In this document: positions 1 to 4,624 of the stretch, piece after piece
How positions within the stretch are numbered: the stretch's first letter is position 1
Layout of the letters: each line of letters begins with the position of its first letter
Assembly (NCBI GenBank): GCA_903970565.1
Contig: CAJCJE010000224.1
Coordinates: 1-5,708 of the forward strand
Direction of reading: 5' to 3'
Length of the DNA stretch: 5,708 nt
Source of the DNA: Candidatus Melainabacteria bacterium
Lineage (GTDB): Bacteria > Actinomycetota > Actinomycetes > Mycobacteriales > Pseudonocardiaceae
Translations under genes and position numbers: made by a program
The notes under the pieces: model-generated
Told to the model about the DNA's origin: nothing
Databases searched by the model: none
Seen by the model: the letters and a program-made list of their open reading frames with translations, nothing else

Positions 1-292
1 GCTTCTCGATGGTGTCGACGAAGTCGATCACCGCGCCCTGAAGATACGGCGCGCTCATCCGGTCGACCGCGACCTTGAGACCGCCGAAATCCTGGACCAG
101 GTCGCCGTCGAGGGTGCGCTCGTCGAAGAAGAGCTGGTAGCGAAGGCCCGAGCAACCACCCGGCTGCACCGCGATGCGCAGGTGCATGTCATCCCGGCCT
201 TCTTGGTCGAGCAGCGCCTTGGCCTTGGCGGCAGCCGTGTCGCTTAGCGTGACACCGTGCGTCTCGGTTGCGGTCGTGCTGTCGGCAGTCAT
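1..292 (-). CDS. erpA: ErpA/HesB-type iron-sulfur cluster carrier (C-terminus cut by window edge)
   Basis: A-type carrier that binds an Fe-S cluster and delivers it to apo-proteins in the cytosol. Reading leftward from the ATG at 290-292 gives 97 residues before the edge. The HesB-like core is clear: an AAKAKALLDQEGRDD helix (residues 21-35), then LRIAVQPGGCSGLRYQLFFD (38-57) with the first cluster-ligand cysteine at C47, and VDRMSAPYLQGAVIDFVDTI (77-96). Family members run to about 118 residues and end in a CxC pair that supplies the other ligands; that part lies off the left edge, so it cannot be confirmed here. The sequence closely resembles what I recall of M. tuberculosis Rv2204c. A purine-rich GAGGGAGAG (complement of 295-303) stands just before the ATG and supports this start. 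It is divergent from the DUF3043 gene. Family assignment is very secure; client proteins are unknown. Confidence 0.96.
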   Translation of the reverse strand, partial: MTADSTTATETHGVTLSDTAAAKAKALLDQEGRDDMHLRIAVQPGGCSGLRYQLFFDERTLDGDLVQDFGGLKVAVDRMSAPYLQGAVIDFVDTIEK

Positions 293-294
293 CG

Positions 295-303
295 CTCTCC
301 CTC
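295..303 (-). promoter_or_regulatory. Ribosome binding site of erpA
   Basis: On the minus strand the sequence reads GAGGGAGAG. Its GAGG core lies seven bases before the ATG at 292. This is a good Shine-Dalgarno match and fixes the erpA start. It contrasts with the divergent gene at 506, which has no properly spaced site. Confidence 0.75.
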
Positions 304-315
304 TGTGGGTCTCGT

Positions 316-342
316 GGGGCCGCTCACGCGGCGTTCGGCCCC
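316..342 (-). other. Possible structured erpA leader: two competing hairpins
   Basis: The arms GGGGCCG (316-322) and CGGCCCC (336-342) are perfectly complementary. Nested in the same stretch, GCCGC (319-323) and GCGGC (328-332) also pair around a TCAC loop. The two stems share bases 319-322, so they cannot form fully together. If transcribed leftward, the element lies about 24-50 bases before the erpA ATG, in the 5' leader or promoter. Seen: the complementarity. Inferred: any regulatory role; such stems also arise by chance in GC-rich DNA. Confidence 0.3.
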
Positions 343-493
343 GCACTCAGCCGTTCAACTCTGCTCAACCGGAGCGGTACCGAAGTTGTTCCCGCTCCCC
401 CATCGTCGCACAGCCGCGCGCCGACATTCCCCTGGAATCGGCCGGAGGACCGATCTGGCACAACCGAGTGACTACGAGCACCCCGGCCTGCCT

Positions 494-508
494 TACCCTG
501 GTGAGGTG
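494..508 (+). promoter_or_regulatory. Candidate leaderless promoter and start of the DUF3043 gene
   Basis: TACCCT at 494-499 fits the actinobacterial -10 pattern TANNNT. Exactly six bases later is the GTG at 506, where transcription would be expected to begin. The only purine-rich bases (GGTGAG, 500-505) abut the GTG, too close for a ribosome binding site. Together this suggests a leaderless mRNA starting at its own GTG. A -35-like GTGACT at 468-473 matches TTGACA at four positions but is 20 bases away, which is long. Confidence 0.5.
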
Positions 509-1177
509 AAGTTTCCACGTCTACGCTCCGCCGAGGCCAGCGAATCGGACGAATTGGCCAGCGTCGAGGTAGACGCTGTCGACGAGACGACCGTCACCGG
601 CGGCAAGACCACCGCGAAAAAGGGCAAGCCGACGCCGAAGCGGCGGGATGCCGAGGGCAGGCTCAGGGGCCCGCTGCCGCCTCCGCCACGCACCCAGCGC
701 GAGGCGTCCAAACGCAACGCGGCGCTGCGTCCGGCGGTCAGCAAGGACGACCGCAACGCGGAGAAGGCCCGGCGCCGGCAGGGAATGCTCGATGGCGACG
801 ACCGCTACGCGCTGCCCAAGGACCGGGGCCCGGTCCGAGCCCTGACCCGCGACGAGGTCGACTCGCGCCGGCACTTCATCGGCCTGTTCATGCCGCTGGT
901 CGGCGTGGTGCTGGTGATCACGGTCGCCTTCGCCAACAACCCGAGCATCGCCGCCTACAGCGCACCGGCGAGTTTCCTCGTGCTGATCGTCATGATCGCG
1001 GAAGGTCTGCTGATCTGCCGCCGAGTGATCAGGAAGATCCGCGAGGTCTACCCGGACGCGACGGATCGCAGCGTGAGCATCGGCTGGTACGCCTTCCAGC
1101 GGGCGATGACCATCCGCAAGCTGCGGATGCCGAAGCCGAAGGTCGCACCGGGCCAGCCGGTCTCGGCCCGCCGCTGA
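506..1177 (+). CDS. DUF3043 family two-helix membrane protein
   Basis: A 223-residue protein of unknown function from a family found across actinobacteria; I match it to DUF3043 and to the M. tuberculosis Rv2206 type by memory of its C-terminal motif. Residues 1-120 are hydrophilic and low in complexity: acidic at first (about 9-28), then rich in Lys, Arg and Pro (33-93), and probably disordered in the cytoplasm. Two membrane helices follow, about 124-144 (FIGLFMPLVGVVLVITVAFA) and 154-172 (PASFLVLIVMIAEGLLICR), joined by a short loop. The basic tail after them carries the conserved-looking stretch GWYAFQRAMTIRKLRMPKP (193-211). The frame is open back to 257, but that extension has an unlike composition and overlaps the erpA control region, so I start at the GTG at 506. 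A strong hairpin lies 69 bases past the stop. Family moderately secure; function not known. Confidence 0.9.
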   Translation: MKFPRLRSAEASESDELASVEVDAVDETTVTGGKTTAKKGKPTPKRRDAEGRLRGPLPPPPRTQREASKRNAALRPAVSKDDRNAEKARRRQGMLDGDDRYALPKDRGPVRALTRDEVDSRRHFIGLFMPLVGVVLVITVAFANNPSIAAYSAPASFLVLIVMIAEGLLICRRVIRKIREVYPDATDRSVSIGWYAFQRAMTIRKLRMPKPKVAPGQPVSARR

Positions 1178-1214
1178 ACCAGGCCGTCCGCCTTCCCTCA
1201 CCTGACCTGACACG

Positions 1215-1247
1215 TCGCCTGACCGGGACCATCGCCTGACCGGGACC
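1215..1247. repeat. Two tandem copies of a 16-bp repeat (period 17)
   Basis: TCGCCTGACCGGGACC occurs at 1215-1230 and again, identically, at 1232-1247, with one base between. The last two bases of the second copy are also the first two of the terminator stem at 1246. It lies in the gap after the DUF3043 gene. It looks like a small local duplication; no function is evident. Confidence 0.8.
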
Positions 1248-1275
1248 GTCGGCCTTCTCACCGGAAGGCCGACGG
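1246..1275 (+). terminator. Perfect 12-bp hairpin, likely terminator of the DUF3043 gene
   Basis: CCGTCGGCCTTC (1246-1257) and GAAGGCCGACGG (1264-1275) are exact reverse complements around a six-base loop, TCACCG. It lies 69 bases after the DUF3043 stop and well before the reductase gene. No T-run follows, which is common for hairpins at gene ends in high-GC actinobacteria. It should separate the two same-strand genes into different transcripts. Confidence 0.7.
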
Positions 1276-1345
1276 CATCGGTTGACGGCCGAAAATCCTC
1301 GTCCAGCACGCGGACGAACCGCATCGGGTGAGCGTCCGGAACCTG

Positions 1346-1363
1346 CCTGGAGCGCACTCCAGG
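1346..1363. promoter_or_regulatory. Perfect dyad, candidate operator upstream of the aldo/keto reductase
   Basis: CCTGGAG (1346-1352) and CTCCAGG (1357-1363) form a perfect 7-bp inverted repeat around CGCA. The CTGGAG/CTCCAG half-sites resemble those of MerR-family regulators such as ZntR, by memory. MerR sites usually fill the spacer between -35 and -10. Here a weak -10-like TAGTTC abuts the dyad (1364-1369), but no clear -35 is seen. No regulator gene is present in the window. The dyad is observed; its role as an operator is inference. Confidence 0.4.
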
Positions 1364-1365
1364 TA

Positions 1366-1380
1366 GTTCGCTTCGCGAAC
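1366..1380. promoter_or_regulatory. Second perfect dyad just before the reductase gene
   Basis: GTTCGC (1366-1371) and GCGAAC (1375-1380) pair around TTC, two bases after the first dyad. If transcription begins at the ATG at 1404, this dyad covers the -35 region, where a bound repressor would block the polymerase. It could instead be a small RNA hairpin in a leader if the start lies further upstream. Confidence 0.35.
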
Positions 1381-1390
1381 AAAGCATGAC

Positions 1391-1406
1391 TACGCTTCCC
1401 GTCATG
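1391..1406 (+). promoter_or_regulatory. Candidate leaderless promoter and start of the aldo/keto reductase
   Basis: TACGCT at 1391-1396 fits TANNNT, and the ATG at 1404 follows after seven bases. There is no Shine-Dalgarno sequence before this ATG or before the upstream in-frame ATG at 1386. The spacing nearly repeats that seen at the DUF3043 start. If this is the -10, the ATG at 1386 cannot be the start, because it would not be transcribed. Confidence 0.4.
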
Positions 1407-2390
1407 GAGTTCCGTCGTCTCGGCCGCAGCGGCCTTTCGGTCAGTGAGATCTCATACGGCAACTGGCTCACCCACGGTTCCCAGGTGGAGGAGGAGCGGG
1501 CCAACTCGTGCGTCCACGCCGCGTTGGATGCGGGCATTACGACTTTCGACACCGCCGACGTGTACGCGGGTACCCGCGCCGAGGCGGTACTCGGCCGGGC
1601 GCTGGCCGGGCAGCGTCGGGAGGGCCTGGAAATCTTCACCAAGGTGTACTGGCCGACCGGTACCGGTGCCAATGACCGCGGCCTCGGCCGCAAGCACATC
1701 ATCGAATCGGCGAACAACTCGCTGAAGCGGTTGCAGACCGACTACGTCGACCTCTACCAGGCCCACCGGTTCGACCGGACCACGCCGCTGGAGGAGACCT
1801 TCCTCGCCTTCGCCGACCTGGTCCGGCAGGGCAAGGTGCTCTACGTCGGCGTGTCCGAGTGGACCGCTGAGCAGATCACCCTGGGTGCCGCGCTGGCCCG
1901 CGAGCTGCACGTGCCGCTGATCTCCAACCAGCCGCAGTACTCGATGCTGTGGCGCATCATCGAGTCGCAGGTCGTGCCGGCGTCCGAGCGGGAGGGCCTG
2001 AGCCAGATCGTCTGGTCCCCGATCGCCCAGGGCGTGCTGACCGGCAAGTACCAGCCGGGCGGGGAGCCGCCGGCCGGCTCGCGGGCCACCGACGACAAGG
2101 GCGGCTCGGACATGATCGCCCGCTGGATGCGCGACGACGTGCTGGAGCGGGTGCAGCAACTGCGTCCGATCGCCGACGAGGTCGGCCTGTCGCTCGCCCA
2201 GCTGGCCGTCGCCTGGGTGCTGCACAACCCGAACGTGGCCTCGGCCATCGTCGGTGCCTCCCGGCCGGAGCAGGTGACCGAGACCGCCAAGGCGGCCGGA
2301 GTGACGCTCTCCGACGAGATCGTCGCCAAGATCGACGACGTGCTCGGTGACGTCGTCGAGTACGACCCCCGCAGGACCACGTCTCCCTGA
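1404..2390 (+). CDS. Aldo/keto reductase, Kv-beta-like (AKR6-like) type
   Basis: NADPH-dependent oxidoreductase with a TIM-barrel fold, acting in the cytosol on an unknown carbonyl substrate. From the ATG at 1404 it has 328 residues and opens MEFRRLGRSGLSVSEISYGN, the usual family N-terminus; the in-frame ATG at 1386 would add six residues with no counterpart I recall. The catalytic tetrad is complete by alignment to Kv-beta: D49 and Y54 in FDTADVYAG, K80 in FTK, and H121 in YQAHRFD, where Kv-beta has Asn. Further matches are RGLGRKHIIES (92-102), VGVSEWTAEQI (148-158), NQPQYSMLWR (175-184), VWSPIAQGVLTGKY (203-216) and the cofactor-binding GASRPEQV (284-291). It has no evident tie to the cobalamin genes and sits in its own unit, with a terminator before it and hairpins after it. 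Family secure; substrate unknown. Confidence 0.95.
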   Translation: MEFRRLGRSGLSVSEISYGNWLTHGSQVEEERANSCVHAALDAGITTFDTADVYAGTRAEAVLGRALAGQRREGLEIFTKVYWPTGTGANDRGLGRKHIIESANNSLKRLQTDYVDLYQAHRFDRTTPLEETFLAFADLVRQGKVLYVGVSEWTAEQITLGAALARELHVPLISNQPQYSMLWRIIESQVVPASEREGLSQIVWSPIAQGVLTGKYQPGGEPPAGSRATDDKGGSDMIARWMRDDVLERVQQLRPIADEVGLSLAQLAVAWVLHNPNVASAIVGASRPEQVTETAKAAGVTLSDEIVAKIDDVLGDVVEYDPRRTTSP

Positions 2391-2404
2391 GCGGACCGCT
2401 CAGG
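2386..2404 (+). terminator. Hairpin spanning the reductase stop codon
   Basis: CCTGAGCGG (2386-2394) and CCGCTCAGG (2396-2404) are complementary around a single A at 2395. Allowing a three-base loop leaves eight pairs. The stop codon at 2388-2390 is inside the left arm. No T-run follows. It may act as a 3'-end stem or terminator for the reductase mRNA. Confidence 0.5.
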
Positions 2405-2428
2405 AAGGGACCGCCTGGACGCACTGCC

Positions 2429-2445
2429 GGGGCGGAGACCGCCCC
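2429..2445. terminator. Short GC hairpin in the convergent gap
   Basis: GGGGCG (2429-2434) and CGCCCC (2440-2445) pair around GAGAC. It is the second of three stems between the reductase and the small minus-strand gene. It is short but all G-C, and could contribute to termination in either direction. Confidence 0.4.
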
Positions 2446-2454
2446 AACGCCTCC

Positions 2455-2501
2455 CCGAGGAGACCGAACCCGCTGCTCTCAGCTCGGGTCGGTCTCCTCG
2501 G
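2455..2501. terminator. Long inverted repeat, likely bidirectional terminator
   Basis: CCGAGGAGACCGA (2455-2467) and TCGGTCTCCTCGG (2489-2501) form a perfect 13-bp stem. With A2468 bulged, CCC at 2469-2471 also pairs with GGG at 2486-2488, and GCTG with CAGC inside that. The right arm lies within the last codons of the minus-strand gene that stops at 2479, so the element serves as terminator and coding sequence at once. Its place between convergent genes fits a shared terminator. Confidence 0.65.
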
Positions 2502-2694
2502 CCGGGAGCAGGCTCATCGGGCCGTAGACCTCGTCGTCGCCCTCGAACAGGGTCACCTGCTGCACGCCGCCCTCCAGCAGGTCCTGCCACTGCTGGCCGA
2601 GCCAGTCCTCGGCCTCGGCCTGATCAGCGAAGGTCTCCGCCGGGCCGGCGACCTCCTGACCCTCCGCGTCGGTGTACCGCCAGCGATGGTCCAT
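2479..2694 (-). CDS. Small conserved actinobacterial protein, function unknown
   Basis: A 71-residue acidic, soluble protein with no signal peptide or membrane segment. Its sequence begins MDHRWRYTDAEGQEVAGP, continues with a helix-forming stretch around TFADQAEAEDWLGQQWQDLL (21-40), then VQQVTLFEGDDEVYGPMSL (44-62). I recall similar stand-alone proteins of about 65-75 residues in many actinobacteria, without a known role. The ATG at 2692-2694 is supported by GGGAG (complement of 2703-2707) eight bases upstream. The open frame continues far upstream, but that part is the antisense of cobU and is not credible coding. It is convergent with the reductase and divergent from cobU, with 201 bases between the two starts. 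No catalytic motif is visible, and I assign no function. Confidence 0.8.
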   Translation of the reverse strand: MDHRWRYTDAEGQEVAGPAETFADQAEAEDWLGQQWQDLLEGGVQQVTLFEGDDEVYGPMSLLPAEETDPS

Positions 2695-2895
2695 AGCGCG
2701 TGCTCCCGCCTGATGCCCTCGTCGAGTTGCCGTGCCGGTCCGGTCGATTCTGCCGCGATGCCGTGCCACGCGAACCAACGACGCGCGCGATGGCCTCGAC
2801 GCGCCCGGAAAGTCCCGTGCCAGCGGTGACGCACACTTCGCCCGGTAACGTGACCGCCGCATCTCGCCATCCCGTTGGAGCCGCTGGAGTTGATT
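2695..2895. promoter_or_regulatory. Divergent control region of the small protein and the cob operon
   Basis: These 201 bases separate two divergent genes, so promoters for both should lie here. The best -10 candidate for the cob operon is TAACGT at 2846-2851, which fits TANNNT. The nearest -35-like GTGACG (2826-2831) leaves only 14 bases between, so the call is weak. I looked for the conserved B12 box and the flanking helices of a cobalamin riboswitch on both strands and found no convincing match. Nothing else stands out. Confidence 0.35.
2886..2889 (+). promoter_or_regulatory. Ribosome binding site deciding the cobU start
   Basis: GGAG at 2886-2889 is followed by six bases and then the GTG at 2896. 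This favours GTG 2896 over the in-frame TTG codons at 2875 and 2890. The TTG at 2890 directly abuts the GGAG and could not use it. Confidence 0.65.
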
Positions 2896-3462
2896 GTGAC
2901 GCTGCGCACATTGGTGCTGGGCGGCGCGCGCTCGGGCAAGTCGGGACATGCCGAGGGGCTGCTGCGCGGCGATGGGCCGGTGAGCTATCTGGCCACCGGT
3001 CGACGCGATCCGACCGACCAGGAGTGGAGCGCGCGGATCGCCGCGCACCTCGCCCGCCGGCCGGCCAACTGGGACACCGTCGAGATCACCGACGCCGCCA
3101 TGCTCGGCGAGCTGATCACCAGGACCATCGAGGCCGATCCGCCGATCATCGTCGACGACCTGGCGACCTGGTTGACCGGTGTGTTGGACGAGGTGCGGGG
3201 CTGGGACGGGCGCACGACCGCGCTGCGACTGGCCGAGCAGTACATCGAGAAGCTGGTCACCGCGGTCGCCGGTACCAGGGCGCGACTGGTACTGGTGTCG
3301 GCCGAGGTCGGCCTCGGCGTGGTGCCGGCAACCCGTTCTGGCAGGCTGTTTCGTGACCTGCTCGGCACGCTCAACGCGGATCTCGCGCAGGTGTGCGACG
3401 AGGTGCTGCTTCTGGTCGCCGGCATCCCGATGCATCTGAAGAAGTCGAAGACCAGCAACTGA
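2896..3462 (+). CDS. cobU: Adenosylcobinamide kinase / adenosylcobinamide-phosphate guanylyltransferase
   Basis: Bifunctional cytosolic enzyme that phosphorylates adenosylcobinamide and then transfers GMP from GTP to give adenosylcobinamide-GDP. From the GTG at 2896 it has 188 residues, close to the usual length of about 180. The P-loop GGARSGKS is at residues 9-16, followed by YLATG (31-35). H51, in the context [15 protein letters not shown] (45-59), is where I expect the guanylylated histidine. The Walker-B-like strand is [10 protein letters not shown] (84-93). [11 protein letters not shown] (134-144) matches the family's VSNEVGxGIVP but with Ala at 136 in place of the usual Asn. The [31 protein letters not shown] end (152-182) is typical. 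It is first in the cobU-cobT-cobS operon, with a 22-base gap to cobT. Identity is secure; the effect of A136 is not known. Confidence 0.95.
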   Translation: MTLRTLVLGGARSGKSGHAEGLLRGDGPVSYLATGRRDPTDQEWSARIAAHLARRPANWDTVEITDAAMLGELITRTIEADPPIIVDDLATWLTGVLDEVRGWDGRTTALRLAEQYIEKLVTAVAGTRARLVLVSAEVGLGVVPATRSGRLFRDLLGTLNADLAQVCDEVLLLVAGIPMHLKKSKTSN

Positions 3463-3471
3463 AGTTCTGGC

Positions 3472-3477
3472 GGAGGT
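3472..3477 (+). promoter_or_regulatory. Ribosome binding site of cobT
   Basis: GGAGGT at 3472-3477 is a near-perfect Shine-Dalgarno sequence, eight bases (counted from GGAGG) before the ATG at 3485. It is the strongest site in the operon and fixes the cobT start. Confidence 0.8.
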
Positions 3478-3484
3478 AGACGCA

Positions 3485-4618
3485 ATGACGGTCCCGGACA
3501 ACGCCGGCGTGTTCGCTGTCCAACCACCCGACGAGGTGGCCCGGCAGGCGGCGATGGCCCGGCAGGCCCAGCTCACCAAGCCGGCCGGCTCGCTCGGCAG
3601 GCTGGAGGAGCTCGGCAACTGGATCACCGCCTGCCAGGGCAGTTGCCCGCCGCACCCGTTCGAACGGCCGAGGGTGGTCGTGTTCGCCGGTGACCACGGT
3701 GTCGCGGCGAGCGGGGTTTCCGCCTATCCCAGTGAGGTCACCGGGCAGATGGTGGCCAACTTCCTGGCCGGCGGCGCCGCGATCAACGTGCTGGCCGCGC
3801 AGGCCGGCGCGACCGTGCGGGTGGTCGACATGGCGGTGAACGCGGACACCCCGGACTCGGTGAGCAAGTTCAAGGTGCGGCGCGGCAGCGGTTCGATCGA
3901 CCGGGAGGACGCCCTCACCGAGGCGGAGACCGAGGCCGCCATCGCGGCCGGCCGGGCCATCGCCGACGAGGAGGTGGACGGCGGGGCGGACCTGCTGGTC
4001 GCCGGGGACATGGGCATCGGCAACACCACGCCGGCCGCGGTGCTGGTCGCCGCGCTGGTCGGCGCCGAGCCGGTGGTCGTGGTCGGCCGGGGCACCGGTA
4101 TCGACGACAACGCCTGGATGCGCAAGGCCGCCGCGATCCGGGACGCGCTGCGCCGTTCCAGGGCCGCGCACAACGATCCACGCGGTCTGCTGCGGATCGC
4201 CGGCGGGGCGGACATCGGCGCGATGGCCGGTTTCCTGGCCCAGGCCGCGGTGCGCAAGACACCGGTGATCCTGGACGGCGTCGTGGTGACCGCGGCCGCC
4301 ACCATCGCCGACCGGCTTGCGCCGGGCGCGCGGGACTGGTGGTGGGCCGGGCACCGCTCGGTCGAACCGGCGCACACGATGGCGCTGAGTCACCTCGGCC
4401 TCACCCCGCTGCTGGACATGGACATGCGCCTGGGCGAGGGTTCCGGCGCGGTAGCCGCGCTGCCGCTGGTGCTGATGTCGGCACGGGTACTGGCCGAGAT
4501 GGCCACCTTCGCCGATGCCGGCGTCTCCGAGTCGGGCGAGTCGGCTGAGTCGACCGTGACCGAGGACACCGCCGACACCGCCGACTCAGCCGAGAACTCC
4601 GAGGTCACCACTGGCTAG
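3485..4618 (+). CDS. cobT: Nicotinate-nucleotide--dimethylbenzimidazole phosphoribosyltransferase
   Basis: Cytosolic enzyme that makes alpha-ribazole 5'-phosphate from 5,6-dimethylbenzimidazole and nicotinate mononucleotide, the lower-ligand branch of cobalamin synthesis. All family landmarks are present in 377 residues: [15 protein letters not shown] (30-44), [20 protein letters not shown] (64-83), VDMAVN (114-119), [12 protein letters not shown] (174-185), [11 protein letters not shown] (240-250), [13 protein letters not shown] (260-272), HRSVEPAH (290-297) and [13 protein letters not shown] (310-322). E319 in RLGEGSG is the counterpart of the catalytic Glu of Salmonella CobT (E317). The family normally ends soon after ATFADAGV (340-347). 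Here about 30 more residues follow, acidic and made almost only of Ser, Glu, Thr, Asp, Ala, encoded by 9-bp repeats. The stop is six bases before the cobS start, suggesting coupled translation. Confidence 0.97.
   Translation: MTVPDNAGVFAVQPPDEVARQAAMARQAQLTKPAGSLGRLEELGNWITACQGSCPPHPFERPRVVVFAGDHGVAASGVSAYPSEVTGQMVANFLAGGAAINVLAAQAGATVRVVDMAVNADTPDSVSKFKVRRGSGSIDREDALTEAETEAAIAAGRAIADEEVDGGADLLVAGDMGIGNTTPAAVLVAALVGAEPVVVVGRGTGIDDNAWMRKAAAIRDALRRSRAAHNDPRGLLRIAGGADIGAMAGFLAQAAVRKTPVILDGVVVTAAATIADRLAPGARDWWWAGHRSVEPAHTMALSHLGLTPLLDMDMRLGEGSGAVAALPLVLMSARVLAEMATFADAGVSESGESAESTVTEDTADTADSAENSEVTTG
4529..4591 (+). repeat. 9-bp repeats encoding the acidic tail of CobT
   Basis: Three units of the form GAGTCGNNN (4529-4537, 4538-4546, 4547-4555) are followed, after a short spacer, by GACACCGCC twice (4565-4573, 4574-4582) and a variant, GACTCAGCC (4583-4591). 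The unit is a multiple of three, so changes in copy number would keep the frame. The encoded residues are mostly Glu-Ser-x and Asp-Thr-Ala triplets. It looks like a small coding minisatellite at the 3' end of cobT. Confidence 0.75.
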
Positions 4619-4624
4619 CCGGCG

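Noticed and set aside
257..505. N-terminal extension of the DUF3043 protein from an upstream start
   Set aside because: The added residues overlap the erpA start and leader, have a different composition, and do not match the family. GTG 506 has a well-placed -10 element.
1366..1380. LexA (SOS) box at the GTTCGC/GCGAAC dyad
   Set aside because: The actinobacterial SOS box has GAAC first and GTTC second around four bases. Here the half-sites are in the opposite order with a three-base centre.
521..1717. Long minus-strand open frame of 398 codons antisense to the DUF3043 and reductase genes
   Set aside because: It covers a terminator hairpin, an intergenic gap and parts of two real genes. Its product is Arg/Pro/His-rich with no recognisable domain, as expected from high-GC shadow frames.
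2728..2821. Direct repeats of CCGTGCC at 2730, 2761 and 2815
   Set aside because: The unit is only seven bases, the spacing is irregular, and such GC-rich words recur by chance in this DNA.
2805..2860. Cobalamin riboswitch before cobU
   Set aside because: GGAAAG and CCGTGCC fragments recall parts of the riboswitch, but the B12 box and the ordered helices are absent and the space is short.
2695..3627. Upstream extension of the 71-residue minus-strand gene to 382 residues
   Set aside because: The extension is antisense to cobU and the start of cobT and has a shadow-like composition. The ATG at 2694 has its own ribosome binding site.
3371..4393. 340-codon minus-strand open frame antisense to cobT
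   Set aside because: Shadow of cobT, whose motifs on the plus strand are unmistakable; no ribosome binding site or domain supports the antisense frame.
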